This document shows positions 35,408 through 46,880 of a stretch of 64,000 nucleotides of DNA, piece after piece. This DNA is from Dichetophora obliterata (taxonomy: Eukaryota; Arthropoda; Insecta; Diptera; Sciomyzidae). Each line of letters opens with the position of its first letter. The first letter of the stretch is position 1. The stretch is from positions 56,120,830 through 56,184,829 of the forward strand of contig OY986437.1 in assembly GCA_963920525.1 (NCBI GenBank), in the 5' to 3' direction. A model generated the notes under the pieces. The model had not been told where the DNA came from, made no database searches, and saw nothing but the letters and a program-made list of their open reading frames with translations. Made by a program: the position numbers and the translations under genes.

Positions 35408-35905
35408 TTAAAGTTTTTTCTAAATGACCTTGTTATTTATTATGTCGATTTTATATGATTTAAATACAAATTCTAAATGTTTCATAGTTTAAATCATTCT
35501 TGATTTGAAATACAAATTTGAGTTGTTTGATAGTTTAAAATCGTTTATTGAGCTTTAGGTCAAGGTTAGAACAATTAATTGTTCTAACGAATCTTTCCAA
35601 AGAAACAACAACAACAACAACGTTTTCAATATGAAAAGAAAAACATCACTAGCTGATTGTATTGCAATTTCGGCCCTGCTAAAGGCTTCATCAGAAATCT
35701 TTCTGATACGCAGTGCAAGCTCGCATTAGCGCACTGCACTACAGAAACGATGAAATTTTAAGTGTCAATTTCTCAGTTTTTCTACTATTTCATATTTTCA
35801 TGTTTGCTGTTGTATTTTAGCTTTACTTTAGTCTTTGTACTTATGTTATTATTATCTACTAACAAGGCATGGTTACTGAAGTTGTTTTTTTAGAAAAAAC
35901 TTTAA
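35408..35905 (-). repeat. diverged inverted copy of the 572-bp unit
   Basis: Reverse-complement match to the tandem unit at 32959: TTTTTTCTAAATGACC, AGAACAATTAATTGTTCTAA, AAACAACAACAACAACAA and ACTAACAAGGCATGGTTACTG all correspond. Many substitutions, so it is far older than the tandem copies. It shows that the 132-bp 'spacer' also belongs to the repeat. Confidence 0.75.
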
Positions 35906-36300
35906 TTAATTTAGAAAACAGTAAAATATTGTTATAATTTTAGTAAATCTAAGTAAAAATTTTGTGATATTTTGTGCAGCTTGTTTAAGGAAGTTCTTTT
36001 TAATTTTTTAAGATCACATTTAAGTTTTTTAAGTTAGTATTTTCGAATATTTTGTAAGTTAAGTTCAAGAAAGGTTTATATTTTTATATTTTTCACTTCA
36101 TATTTTGTACAGATAGTTACAAAATATTTTTATTTTTATATTATTAAAATCACATTTCAATATTTCTTAGATAGTAACATGTGTTTCTCACATTGTGTTA
36201 TTTTGTACAGATATGTTGAGAAAGGTTTTAATTTAAAAATTTTTTAAATCACATTCAAGTTTTTCTTAGAAAAATAGAAATTTTTTGGAATTTTTTTTAC
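35906..36300. other. AT-rich, no gene seen
   Basis: Repetitive TTTTAAGTT and ATTTTGTACAGAT motifs only. Confidence 0.4.
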
Positions 36301-36390
36301 AATGAAGGCAGTCCCGGGATCCCGAAAATCCTGGGACTGTTGGGACTAAAAAAAGTCCGGGACCCCGGTATCCAGGGATTGGATGCCCTA
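36301..36390. repeat. GC-rich end of a hAT-like element
   Basis: Dense CCCGGGATCC, CCTGGGACT and CCCGGTATCCAGGG motifs, reading from the right as TAGGGCATCCAATCCC. This is the style of hAT subterminal regions. The matching left end was not found. Confidence 0.35.
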
Positions 36391-36419
36391 ATTGTGATAC
36401 CGCTGCACACTTGGCCTTC

Positions 36420-36772
36420 AGTCCGAGTAGAACCACTTTGAGCTTTTGGTAAAGCTTATAAGACGTTAGACGCTTGTCCTTGACAGGTCGTGAAGCTCGG
36501 AAAAGAAAAACGACCCCAAATATTTATGCCTTCTTCTAGCGAGCGCAGGACAGGAATATAGAATGTGGAAGATTGTATATTTCTCCTTCTCGTCACTTCA
36601 GCTTATGCAGAAGTCATTTGCGATAACTCCCTGTCTAGAAACATATCTGTCCATTAAGCAGTGCCCTGTGGTAATGGCCAAAAACGATGCTACCTCTGGT
36701 CTTCCCAACGAGAGAAGGGCTCTCGATCGCTTTTGGCCTAGCGTTGGCCAGATACGCCTTGTTTTTCTGTAT
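36420..36772 (-). pseudogene. non-LTR retrotransposon C-terminus (part 2)
   Basis: The minus strand, with small frameshifts, reads RRIWPTLGQKRSRALLSLG, TTGHCLMDRYVSRQGV, NDFCISCSDEKEKYTIFH and LYSCPALARRRHKYLG. This is the cysteine-rich domain that follows RNase H in jockey/LOA/R1-group elements. It continues, in frame, the RNase H part at 38097-38660 if the intervening LTR and one 4-bp duplication are removed. Confidence 0.75.
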
Positions 36773-38096
36773 TGTGAGGACTCAAATTTTTACACAATTT
36801 GGGTCTCACAAATTATATATATGAATTGTTAAGTGAATTTAAAATATGGAAAATGTAAACAACCAAAGCATGAAATGTAAATTGAACTATCTTAATTAAA
36901 TTTAAAGATTTATTATATATTATGAATAAAATGTATGGAAATTATTATATTATTTTATATTTTATTAGGTAAAATATATAATATTAAGTTATAAATATTC
37001 TGTTGAAGAAATAATAATGTATTGAATAACAAATAAGTAAACAAATAATAAATACACACATACGAATATGCAAAGCCATGTACACAGTCACATATACACA
37101 GGCAGGGAAAACAAAACAAGTGGTTACGGAACAGAAAGGCAACGGGAGAATATAAAGCAGTCGCGTTTGCTTAGGACAGGAAGTCTTGTCGCAGGTGCAG
37201 TAGCATGCACATGCTTTGAGACTGAGTAGTTAGTTCAATCGTAGTTATCTTAAGCGAAGGTGTCCTCACCCTTTGAACGTTGCTTACTCTAAGTTCAAAA
37301 CGTAGTTATCTTAAGCGAAGGTGTACTCACCCTTCGAACTTTGTTTACTATAAGTTCAAAACGTAGTTATCTTAAGCGAAGGTGTACTCACCCTTCGAAC
37401 CTAGTTTTACTCTAAGCTCAGGCGTAGTTATCTTTAGCGAAGGTGTACTCACCCTTCGAACTTTGTTTACTATAAGTTCAAAACGTAGTTATCTTAAGCG
37501 AAGGTGTACTCACCCTTCGAACCTAGTTTTACTCTAAGCTCAGGCGTAGTTATCTTTAGCGAAGGTGTACTCACCCTTCAAATTTTGTTTAATATAATTT
37601 CAAAACGTAGTTATCTTAAGCGAAGGAGTACTCACCCTTCGAACATAGTTTACTTTAAGCTCAGGCGTAGTTATCTTAGGCGAAGGTGTCCTCACCCTTC
37701 GAACGTTGTTTACTCTAAGATCAAAATGTAGTTATCTTAAGCGAAGGTACCTCCACCCTTCGAACATAGTTTTAATCTGAGTTCTATCATAGTCACTCCC
37801 AGCGAGAGGATTCATAGCAAGTAACGGAATAAATATGAATAAGCAAGGATTAATTATATCAATTTAATTTATATAATGCTTAATAATTAATAATAATTAA
37901 GTAACGAACTCGTTAAGTAATAAATAAAACATATGAAAAATAATAAAGACTTACTCTACAGTTTAAAACTAAAACGCTGGCTTTCTTATTTAAAACAACG
38001 GAATCATTGGTAAATAAATTATTTTGTAAGAACCCCTGGTTTACTCACTGAGCCTACCTCAGCAAAAATCAGTAACGAGCAAAAAGGTTCGTTACA
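36773..38096 (+). mobile_element. solo LTR with internal 61-bp repeats
   Basis: 1324 bp beginning TGTGAGGAC and ending GTTCGTTACA (TG...CA), with a perfect 4-bp TSD GTAT at 36769-36772 and 38097-38100. TATA-like GAATATAAAG at 37149 and AATAAA at 37923 suggest + orientation. There is no internal retrotransposon region, so it is a solo LTR left by LTR-LTR recombination. The 4-bp TSD suits the Gypsy superfamily, but this is not proven. Confidence 0.8.
37241..37790 (+). repeat. nine 61-bp tandem repeats within the LTR
   Basis: GTAGTTATCTT recurs at 37241, 37302, 37363, 37424, 37485, 37546, 37607, 37667 and 37728 (one 60-bp step). Units mostly alternate between TTCAAAAC and CTCAGGC endings, a 122-bp higher-order period. 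Each has a hairpin formed by GCGAAGG and CCCTTCG. It begins about 90 bp after the TATA-like box. Confidence 0.9.
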
Positions 38097-38660
38097 GTAT
38101 GTTGAGAGTTCAGCCCATTTTGAGTTGGCTTTAGATGTGGTGTAGTCGTTGAGCAGCATTTTGGCAGTGTTGCTATCGGGATGCTCGGTGAGTTCCATAC
38201 CATTGAAGTCACCGATGTACATTTCCTAGCAAGCTCGTCTGCTTTGTAATTTCCCCGTATGCCCTTATGCCCAGGTACCCGTATTAAGCTGCTGTCAAAA
38301 AAGTTTGACATTTCGCCCAATGCAGCAAGGCATTCTTTGGCTACTTTAGAGTTAATGGATAGTTGCTGCACTGATTTGATCGCATCTTGGCTGTTCGAGA
38401 AAATGTTTATTTCTCGTTTTGAGATGACATTTTCTGGGAGTCATATTGCAACTTTCTTAATTGCCATCTTTTCGGCTTGAAAAACACTGCAGTTATCAAG
38501 CAGCCTACGAACTACGGATACCCCTAATATTTCTAAGTAGACCCCATACCCTACCTTGTAATTTAATTTTGACCCGTCTGTATAGAAGTGTAGGTACCTT
38601 GGTTTCCACATTTATTCCAGTGTGTCCTAGGTGGAACAAGCGTGCCTTAGTTTCCGTAAT
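38097..38660 (-). pseudogene. non-LTR retrotransposon RNase H domain (part 1)
   Basis: Minus strand: YTDGSKLNYKVGYGVYLE (about 38590), CSVFQAEKMAIK (about 38475) and VPGHKGIRGNYKADELAR (about 38230-38285). These carry the acidic catalytic residues of RNase H in their normal order. One frameshift follows ADELAR, then KMLLNDYTTSKANSKWAELST leads into the LTR insertion. Elements with this domain order belong to the jockey/LOA/I group. Upstream reverse transcriptase is missing. Confidence 0.8.
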
Positions 38661-38824
38661 CAGTACTTGGCGGAATGAAGTTGAATTTGTAGAATATGGA
38701 CGTGTCCTGTTCTCAGGTTTTTACGTACTGCAGTTTTCCTTAATTTGACCGCCGAACAAACTGCTGTTTGTCTTAATTACAACCAAGTCGAGCGGTAGAA
38801 GGTGAAGGTGAAGTCTCTTAACAT

Positions 38825-39075
38825 CCTTAACTAAGAATGAGGAAAAAAAACTACATGAAAATCTAAGTTCCTACTTTCGATACGAATGTATCCGAATATC
38901 TTTTTAAATATATTTCATTCCAAATATTCTTGTTAAAAAACTCAAAATAACGGTTTAAACTGTACTGTTAGCTAGCTCAGCGTACTATATATTTTTTATG
39001 TTTTTTTTCTAATATTTTAATATAAAATAGTCAAGCCCCAAAAATAATTTATCTGAAAACATTAACCCAATCGGC
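38825..39075 (+). repeat. fragment related to the 7918-10169 Helitron-like element
   Basis: AAGAATGAGGAAAAAAAACT, ATATTTCATTCCAAAT and GTACTGTTAGCTAG parallel 8250-8410 of the Helitron-like element. Neither terminus is present. Confidence 0.55.
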
Positions 39076-39084
39076 CAAGTAAAG

Positions 39085-39440
39085 AGTGAGTTTAACTAAA
39101 AACTCAGAAGTCCCTGGTTTGAATCCGGGTTCGGGCATGATTCCTTTCGCTTTCGTTGTTCTTTTCTACATTTAAGAATTATTGAAACAAAAAATCTACA
39201 AATAAATTGTGGGAAATGTGGAATTAAAGGAAAGGAAGAGCTGATGGCTCGAAATGCTTGCCGAGGTTAAGGCATAACACTAGCCTCGGTTATAAGCAAT
39301 TCAAATTGTCTTTCACAATTGTTTTGCCTAATTGATAATTTACGTATGGTTCCAATCAATTCTTCCTCTAATAACCTATCCTTTTCCTTTCAGGTCAAAG
39401 ACCAAACGTTGTTTGTATAAGGTGCATGCCTTGGGTTATT
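39085..39440 (+). mobile_element. possible tRNA-derived SINE of a second family
   Basis: CCTGGTTTGAATCCGGGTTCG near 39112 looks like a B box within a T-arm, and a body of about 300 bp follows. The A box is not convincing and no second copy was found, so this is tentative. Confidence 0.3.
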
Positions 39441-41334
39441 TGATCATTTCTTTAAAAATATATTAATAATATATATAAAAATGTATTAAAAATTTTTGCT
39501 TTAAAATCTATTTTCATACCAGTGGATATCTGTAAAAATAATACTCATTTTCTGTATAAAAATTTTCAATTTATCGATCTCAAATTGCATTACTTGATTT
39601 AATAACTGGATAACTTGAAGTTAGGAACTAAGTTTATTAGAACATCCACATAGGAGAGAACGGAGTTATTCGGCACTTTCTTTCTGTTGATCTTATTTTA
39701 TGACTCTGACCATATATCGCATAGTGCTGATATTCAAATTTAAACTGCTTTGATTAAGCAACTTTAGATCAAAGATACTTACACTATGAGACATACCATT
39801 TACAAGTCTTAAGAGATTTTTCGAGCACCAACAATGTTTAGCTAATCGGAGCAGCAGGGTTAATTCGGTGCACCGTCATTTTCAGTGTTTTTTACAAAAA
39901 TTGAAGTACCAAATAATATGTATCAACAGTAGTCATTAATGTTTTATTCGTGAGGTGCTGTAAAGCTGGCATTTTCTTAACAGTTGTTTTTCTAGCTTCA
40001 GTGGCATATTTTTTCTTCTCACGTCAATGTTTCCGCTTTGATTTAATTTTGCTGACTTCTGTGACTGTTGACCCTTGCCCGGGCTTTTGCGATGTTGTGC
40101 TCGTGAAAATGCCTTGATGACTTTAAGAATATTTTACAAGTTTGAAAGTGAAATGCAAAAACAAGCCGCGCCGAATTGCCCGAAAAAAATGCGCTGGTTT
40201 ACCCCAGACCACATTTCAGCATTTCGACTAAAAAGTAATAAAACCATGTGAATCAATTCGAACAAACGAATATCACGCGTCTAAATAATGTGCTTTAATA
40301 CTTATTTCACGTACCATCAATTGGCACTAATAGCAAAAACAATATTTTTCAATGAATTCCGTGAATGGGAATGACGTTTATTTAGCACCAGTGTAAACAA
40401 ACACCTGAATGAGTTGAGGTTACTCAACCAAATACACTCACTACTCACTTTTTTCACAGCGTTGCCGTATCTAATGATATTTCGACTGCGCCAGGTTACC
40501 ACGTGAACCAATTTACCATTTCCTGACCTGTATACGAAGATATAAAATGCCATACAGTTTGTAAATACAAAAATACAAGAATTGAATTTGAATCCAATTC
40601 TTAAGTTCCTCTATAAACACTTTCAACGTTTTCTTTCAAAATTACTGATATATATAACAGCTGCTGCTTTTGCCATTCACATGCAATTAAATCAATTTTT
40701 TACACACTACTAAGGATAATGTTCTGTTACATTTTCCAATTTAATTTCTTTCTTACAAAACGCGAAACTATACAACAAAGCAAAACTGCAACAGTTAGTG
40801 CAGCAAACAGTTTGAGGGAAATGAAAAAGCGCAATGTCGGTTTCTTGGACAAACAATAAGTCGAAAAAAAACTAAAAACTGCAGTTACAAACAAAAGCAC
40901 AAAAAGACGTAATACGAGCCATTGAAATTTATTACAAACAAGCAGTTCTAATTAGCTGAAAAGCACTTGCTTCTATGGATTAAGCGGCTTTCATTGGCGT
41001 TGCATTGAACTGTAAAGAAGGCGTGTCCAAACAAATCAATGAGTGTATGCGAGTGAAATATATTGGTTAGTTGGTGTGTATTTGAGCACTTGTAAGCTTT
41101 TGATGCACACAATAATAAATTGAATTCATATTTTAAAGCTTTTTTTGGAAAACTTTAATTGTAGATAAACTTCAAGACGCAAAAATGATGTAAAAAACTT
41201 TTGTATTAAAAGGACATCAACTTTTTTCGGAAATCTGCAAAAATTTAAATAACAATCAAAGAAAAATTGTTCAAATAGGTAATTTTTTATAAAAAAATTT
41301 GTGTTCTACTGGTGATAACATTCTATGTACAGTA
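39441..41334. other. no gene seen
   Basis: Mixed AT-rich sequence, partly of higher complexity (39980-40620). A 78-codon minus ORF (40317-40553) is unrecognised. No convincing TE ends. Confidence 0.4.
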
Positions 41335-41400
41335 GGTGGTCAAGCTATTAGAAAGCATAGTAATTAAACGAAATTTTGAAGTTCGAAGTCAAATTATAGT
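41335..41400. repeat. orphan Tc1-type terminal repeat
   Basis: GTAGGTGGTCAAGCTATTAG, AGTAATTAAACGAAATTTTG and AAGTCAAATTATA match, in reverse orientation, the terminal region of the Tc1 fragment at 50430-50512. Confidence 0.65.
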
Positions 41401-41411
41401 TTTTGAAGTGA

Positions 41412-41652
41412 AAACTTCTTTAGGCGCGTTGAACGATTTTGGTAGAGGGTAAATCTTTGGTTTGCGTCATTGTTTTTTTCCGAGTAACTCTCGTCATCAA
41501 TACAGTGAGCAAAGATAACAAGATAGGAAACTTAGAAAACATAAGCAAGCAACCATCAATAAGTTCCTTTGCTGACGCATCGTTCTTTCCCCTCCATTTG
41601 CTCCACTGCGAAACATTAGTTGCATTCCCGTGGCACTAGATCAGATCAGAGG
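41412..41652 (+). repeat. dispersed repeat copy 2, left part
   Basis: Inverted copy of 1510-1746 containing the same 66-codon ORF (41439-41639). It continues at 44465-44612 after a 2.8-kb insertion. Confidence 0.8.
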
Positions 41653-42085
41653 GTGGATTCTGAAAAACTCTAAAGCTAAATCTCCACCGCTAAAGCTAAA
41701 TTTATAGTTTTTAGCGATATTGCTATTCTGAAAAACTCCATAGCTTATTTTCATGCTAAAAATTTAGAGACTGAACGAGCTTTTAACGAAGAGTAAAATT
41801 AAAGCTGTCATAGCTTAATTTTAAGCGATTGCTGCGATTCTAAACTTTTTTTTAGCGATTTACAGAAACTCTAATTTTATTTTTAGCTATAATTTTAGAG
41901 TCCAATATTTTGTTGCCGCTGAGTTAAAAATTAAAAGATTTTTTAATTAAAATCGTCATTATTGATATATTTATTAAGAAAAATTAATGCTTTGTCTCTT
42001 TTGAATGTTTTCAAAGAAAAATATACCAATTTAAAGCACTTTTCCGAAAACTTGCTGTTTGTATTTATCAGTTGTATTAATGTTA

Positions 42086-42344
42086 GGAGTATTCACGTTT
42101 CAGTGCACTTGCCTGTGCAGTTGAGGACTTCTGCAGTTGTGCAGTTAGGTTTCGTGAACAAACCACTAACACTTTTTCCAAGCTGTCAAATTTTTCAATG
42201 CACACGTGCACAACTGCTCAAATCTTCAAGTTTTAAGCTGCAGTAGAAAAGCACTTGCGCAGATTTTTGATTTTGATATTTTGATTTTGTATAGTGCAGA
42301 AGTCCTCAACTGCACTGGCAAGTACAATGAATCGTGAATACCCC
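42086..42344. mobile_element. GGRGTATTCACG MITE with 8-bp TSD
   Basis: 259 bp. The inverted ends extend about 50 bp and share CAGTTGAGGACTTCTGCA. Flanks TAATGTTA and TATTGTTA match at 7 of 8 bases, suggesting hAT. Related sequences lie at 19647, 20282 and, partially, 7250. Confidence 0.8.
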
Positions 42345-42460
42345 TATTGTTATCATATAACATGCTTTTAGAAAAAGGTATCATCTCTTAAAACTTTATA
42401 AAAATTTATTAAATGAATTGGTAGTTTACAAATAAGCTAAAATGTTGTGACACACTCTTA

Positions 42461-42600
42461 TGTGATAATTCTGTATCACGAAGAAGCACACCAACGATAA
42501 GAAAGACACTTGAAGCAAAACAATTCTATATGGAAGAAAGTATTGCTTCTTGTGTCTTTCTTATCATTGGTGTGCTTCTACATTATACGGAATAATGCAG
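42461..42600. mobile_element. Harbinger-type palindromic MITE, copy C
   Basis: 140 bp, flanked by TTA at 42458-42460 and 42601-42603. Same palindrome as copies A, B and D; the left terminus is decayed (TGTGATAATTCTG). Confidence 0.85.
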
Positions 42601-44464
42601 TTAGTTTGCAATTAAGTCATTAATTGACAAGAAATTTTGCACCTAATTTTTAATATGTAAAATGTACTCTGAGTGCAAAATTTTGAAGAATTGAATGAAA
42701 CCTAAGCCTCTAATAAGCCACGACTGTTTTGGTATTTAAAGTTGAACCAGTCAAAATAAATCCTTACTAGTTTTATTCTATGACAACACGAGAATATTTA
42801 ATGAAAAATCATAAAGTACTCATGTAAATATACTTAAAAAATTAACCACAAATTTTTAAGTATATTAACTTAAGTTTATTTAAATTTTTTTCAAATAACT
42901 GAATGTTTTTATTTTGCACTTTTTAATTAGATATTGGTGCCGTGAGTATTTTAAAAATAAGAAACAAGCTTATTTTAATTATTATATTAATTTAATTAAG
43001 GTTCGAAAGAAACTTTAAAAAGTTTTCGAAAACTTTTCACTCGGATGATGATTTTTTGAGTGTCGGAAGTAGAATTTTTGATATCAGTGAGGTGAGTGTT
43101 ATTGTCAAAACTTCATGTAGCCACGGGGACTAGTAGAAATTTTGACAACCGGCACAAGAATTTTTGAGTGAAGCAAAAGGGTTGTGCTTTACCCTTACAA
43201 AATTGTTAGTTTCAGTGTTTTGCTGTGTAGTTTTTCTGAAAAAAGTAGTTTTATTTATGTTGTCGTATAAAAAGAGGATTTTGCTTTGCTTTTAATATTT
43301 AGAAAATATTTATTTTTAGGCTAAAAATGTAGGCTTGAGGAGCAATTAAAAAGCATGGAGTCACTTCAGCCGTCTTTTATTTATTTTAGTGTCAGTAAAA
43401 ATTGCTACAATTCTTTTTTAAGAATTTTAAAACTAGGCCAGTCTTAGAAGCTAAAGAGTTTAAAATAAATATTTATGTTAAATTTGGAAGTTCATTACTT
43501 CTGATATACGCAATGTATTAAGTTTTTTCTTTACTGCATTCAACTTGCAAAACTAATACATTGAATATACTTTTTAAATATTTATAAATATGGCCGATAA
43601 AGAGTTAATATGTGTTCAAGGATGTTTTATGGTTAGCTGCTTGATCGACTGAGTATGAGTCAATATTTTCTTTCGTATTACAGTCGATTGAGCTCAAAAT
43701 TTGGCAGTAAGTGTATTTCGGGTATGGCAACCTTTATGTATAGTGCGATTTTTATCCTCGCGTATAGTTAAGGTTAAGGATTTTTAGGTCCAGTTGACAA
43801 GAAAACTTTAACACTGACTGTTTTTACTACAGTATATTTTATAAGTGGAGTAAAATCTAAACATATAATTTTAAAACAGGTTTTAAATTTATTCCATCTC
43901 TAAGCTAATTAGATAAAATACATACAACAAAATAATCATGAATAAAAATTGTAATTTCTTACAAATTTTTAATGTTTACACAAGTTTTAGTTTTATAACT
44001 TATTTTACTTAAAACAGTTACATTCCTTGTAGCTCATAATATCATTTTGAATACAAAAATAATTTGTAGTAGTAGTAGCAGTCAAATATGTCTTAAAAAC
44101 TCGTTTTTTTCGCTGAGAAGACGTCAAAACATAATTGGATAACATTATCAGGTTTCATTTGCCACAGCAAAAAATGACAATTTAAATACAACAGATAGAA
44201 ATTTTTTTCAACTCAACATTTTCTTTCCTATAAAACCAATAGTGAAAAGTTTCCAAATGGCACACAGCCATAACCAAATCAGTTTTTTGACATTAGAATC
44301 GCTAAAACAACGCTTCCTGTGGCGAGTAGTAGAAGCAACATTTTTAGCTAGGCGATTTGAAACTCAGAATCGCATTTTAGCGAAATCGCTAAGGAATTGA
44401 ACGAAGCATTTTTTTAGCATTTAAGCGATAGAGATTTAGCTTTAGCTAGGGAATTTTCAGAATC

Positions 44465-44612
44465 CGGCCACAGATCTCTGTAAAGCAATGGTAGTTCAAC
44501 TTTATATCAATTTGTCATCACAGTCTTCAAACAGCTGTTTTAAGAACAATAAAAGAAAACAACAATAACAAAACGCCCACTGAGCGGTAAAACGTCAAAA
44601 TAGGAAAATGCA
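44465..44612 (+). repeat. dispersed repeat copy 2, right part
   Basis: Inverted match to 1367-1510 (ACTTTATATCAATTTGTCATC, AACAGCTG, GCGGTAAAACGTCAAAATAG), continuing 41412-41652 beyond the insertion. Confidence 0.75.
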
Positions 44613-45136
44613 TAGCTAGAAATAGAGAAATAGATAAGAAATAGAGTTAGAAATCGAGCTGGTTTTAATTTTTGTTTTTGTTTTGTGAATAAAATAGAGC
44701 CGCGCTCTAGATCAACGACCACGGGAATGCAGCTATTGAATGTTACTGTTTTTTTGAATGTATGTGTAGAGCTAGCTGTAGGCTAAAATAAAATAAATTT
44801 AAAATTTTTGATATTTGCTTTTTGTTTGACTGGCCGTGAAGTCTCTTTTAATGCCTCCACTTGAGATCTTGCTACCAGGCAAACAAAAAACATAGCAAGC
44901 AAAGTGCTATTTATTTTCTGCCGCCAATTCGGTTCATCCCCTCTAACGTTGCGCAACCGATGTGATACTGCTCTTCTCTGTTCATCGTTGTAGTAGATTT
45001 GCTTGGTAATTGTTGTTGTAAATGTATTTTAGTTCAGCTACAGATCTATATATACATTGACAGAAAAACAGTAAATATCCTTCATGATTTCTTTATGAAG
45101 GAACGATTTGTCAGCAGATAAAATTATTGATGGTTG
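44613..45136. repeat. remnants of a third copy of the dispersed repeat
   Basis: CCACGGGAATGCAGCT (44719) and TCAGCAG...TTATTGATGGTTGCTTGC (45111-45139) match copy 1 in direct orientation. The DNA between them is unrelated and AT-rich. The P-type MITE at 45145 inserted into this remnant. Confidence 0.55.
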
Positions 45137-45144
45137 CTTGCTGC

Positions 45145-45350
45145 CATAGTAGAATTAGACAAGGTAGTGTTAGGGCTGAATGTGTTCTCTTTCTAAGTGA
45201 CCATAACTGTCAAATTCATCCATTTTGCCAATTCTTGCTTTCATATTGCATTCTCATTGCGTGCAGATTTTGTATGAAATGTCAATTTCGTTTTGACAGT
45301 TTCGGTCACCGGCTCTCCGCCCTAACACTACCTTGTTTAATTTTGCCATG
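45145..45350. mobile_element. P-superfamily MITE with 8-bp TSD
   Basis: 206 bp. It starts CATAGTAGAATTAGACAAGG, and the complement of its right end starts CATGGCAAAATTAAACAAGG; both continue TAGTGTTAGGGC. A perfect TSD CTTGCTGC lies at 45137-45144 and 45351-45358. Its interior (AACTGTCAAA..., CAAAATCTGCANNCNATGAG) aligns with the subterminal region of the P-type element at 59103. Confidence 0.85.
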
Positions 45351-45539
45351 CTTGCTGCATTTGCTGAGTGCCTGGTAGCCAATATCCAAGAGCGTGTATT
45401 TGAGTTTTATGACCAACATAAAAACATTTGTAGTTTTATAAATGTCGCCAGCATATTCTCTGACTGGGACATGGGACCATGGTATAATAAGTAATAGGTA
45501 GGAGTGATATTTCGTGTTTCGACCATCGAATGTCAGGCA

Positions 45540-45735
45540 AAAGGAAACAAAATAGAGAACGTGTGTCACACATTGGCCGCATTCATAGGAGTCACCTGCT
45601 GTGAATGGATCATTTCATTGCAAAGGTTTCTCACTCAAATATAAAAAAACAAACAGTTGCCAACTATTGACTCCGTTGAAAGCTGCCAATGTGTGCGACA
45701 CACCCACTTTATATTGTTTTCTTTTGTTTGAAATT
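45540..45735. repeat. inverted repeat, MITE-like
   Basis: ACGTGTGTCACACATTGGC on the left pairs with GCCAATGTGTGCGACACACC on the right, with AAACAAAA-rich outer parts also pairing. The TSD is not resolved. Confidence 0.55.
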
Positions 45736-45923
45736 CAATGGGCGCAGCTCGAAGGAAAAGAAGTAGTTGTCAAGGCTATCTAATAATAATTTTATCACGA
45801 GTGGGACTGCATCGTCCAAAATTTTTTGTTTCTTATTTCAGCTACCATAAGCACAAAGTATCTTTTTTAAAAATATAATGCAATGATTAATGACGCAAAC
45901 AGTGAAAATAATGTAAATGAAAT

Positions 45924-46880
45924 TCAATGAAGTGTATGTAAATAATTAATATATAATTTTATTTCTGCAGAATTTCTCCAAACATCAATGATATTTTCTT
46001 TCAAAATAGTTATGGAAGGGTTATTCCGAAGGTAAACATGTTTAAGGGTGTGCCAGACATTCTCGATAGAATTTAAATCCGGAGAATTGCCCGGCCAAGG
46101 AAGGGTGGGAATTTTCATAGACGAAATTAAGTTTTTTACAGATTTAGCCGTGTGTCAAGGTGCACCGTCCTGCATAAAGACAAAGGGACTGCTATTTATC
46201 CGTTCATCGTCAATATAATGCAGAAAAACTTTATTAGAAGCTGAATATACTGATCTTGCCTCATTGTGCCATCTTCAAAATAGAGGGGACCTGGGCCTTC
46301 TGAGCTTATTGCATACGTCTTCTTCTGACGAAACTGGTGCCCTCCGTGAGAACATGAAGCGTGCATTAATCCGCAAAGTAAACTTGAAAAATATGAAAGT
46401 CATAGCAAAGAAACAATGTAGGAAGGAGTGTTTCATCGTGCTATTTACATAAAAATTTAAGGCTTACATTGTTCCAAAAGGTCATTTGCTTCTTTTTGTG
46501 TGCTTTTGCAAATTTCAAGCGGGATACTTTTATCCTTTTGGTGGGACGTAGCTTCTTAATCGGACGATACGCTTTTACTCCGTACTGCTTTTGCCTTCTT
46601 TGCGACGTGCTCTTAGATATGTTTATTTCCTCAGCTTGTAAAGACTTTAAATGTTCACGAAGTGGTTGTGCGCGTTTTTTCAAAACTTTTCGGATAGCGA
46701 TCAGTGCGTTCAACTGTTTTCCTGCCACTTCCAGCTCGAGAAGGGCGTCCATTTATTTTCAGCTAACCTTCATTCGATTTTTTGCAATTTTTGAGACTGT
46801 GGGTCGACTTACACCCACCTTTGACCAATTTCTTTAAAATTATGACGTCCTCAGGATTGCCGAAATGTCATTTTTCTTTG
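45924..46880 (-). pseudogene. Tc1-type transposase, degenerate
   Basis: Minus strand, N to C: SRPTVSKIAKNR (helix-turn-helix, about 46800), ALIAIRKVLKKR to KQMTFWNNVSLKF (46752-46450), GGHQFRQKKTYAISS and GPGPLYFEDGTMR (about 46270-46345), QDGAP-stop-HTAKSV (second catalytic Asp, about 46160), and PWPGNSPDLNSIENVWHTLK with the catalytic Glu (about 46060). The first DE motif is not recognisable, and there are several stops and frameshifts, so it is inactive. Tc1 transposases cut and paste elements at TA sites. Confidence 0.85.

Larger units (their letters stand above)
41653..44464. mobile_element. 2.8-kb insertion with GGATTCTGAAAA inverted ends
   Basis: The left end contains GGATTCTGAAAAACTC followed by AGCTAAATCTCC. 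The complement of the right end reads GGATTCTGAAAATTCC followed by AGCTAAAGCTAAATCTC. AGCTAAA and TTTAGCG motifs recur near both ends. Inside are two MITEs (42086, 42461) and otherwise AT-rich non-coding DNA. The target duplication is unclear (possibly CAGA), so boundaries may be off by several bases. No transposase was recognised. Confidence 0.65.

Noticed and set aside
37241..37790. CRISPR-like regular repeats
   Set aside because: Units are contiguous 61-bp tandem repeats without unique spacers, inside an LTR in a eukaryotic genome.
46441..46837. + strand ORF at 46469-46837 and similar overlapping frames
   Set aside because: Antisense shadow of the Tc1 transposase on the minus strand.
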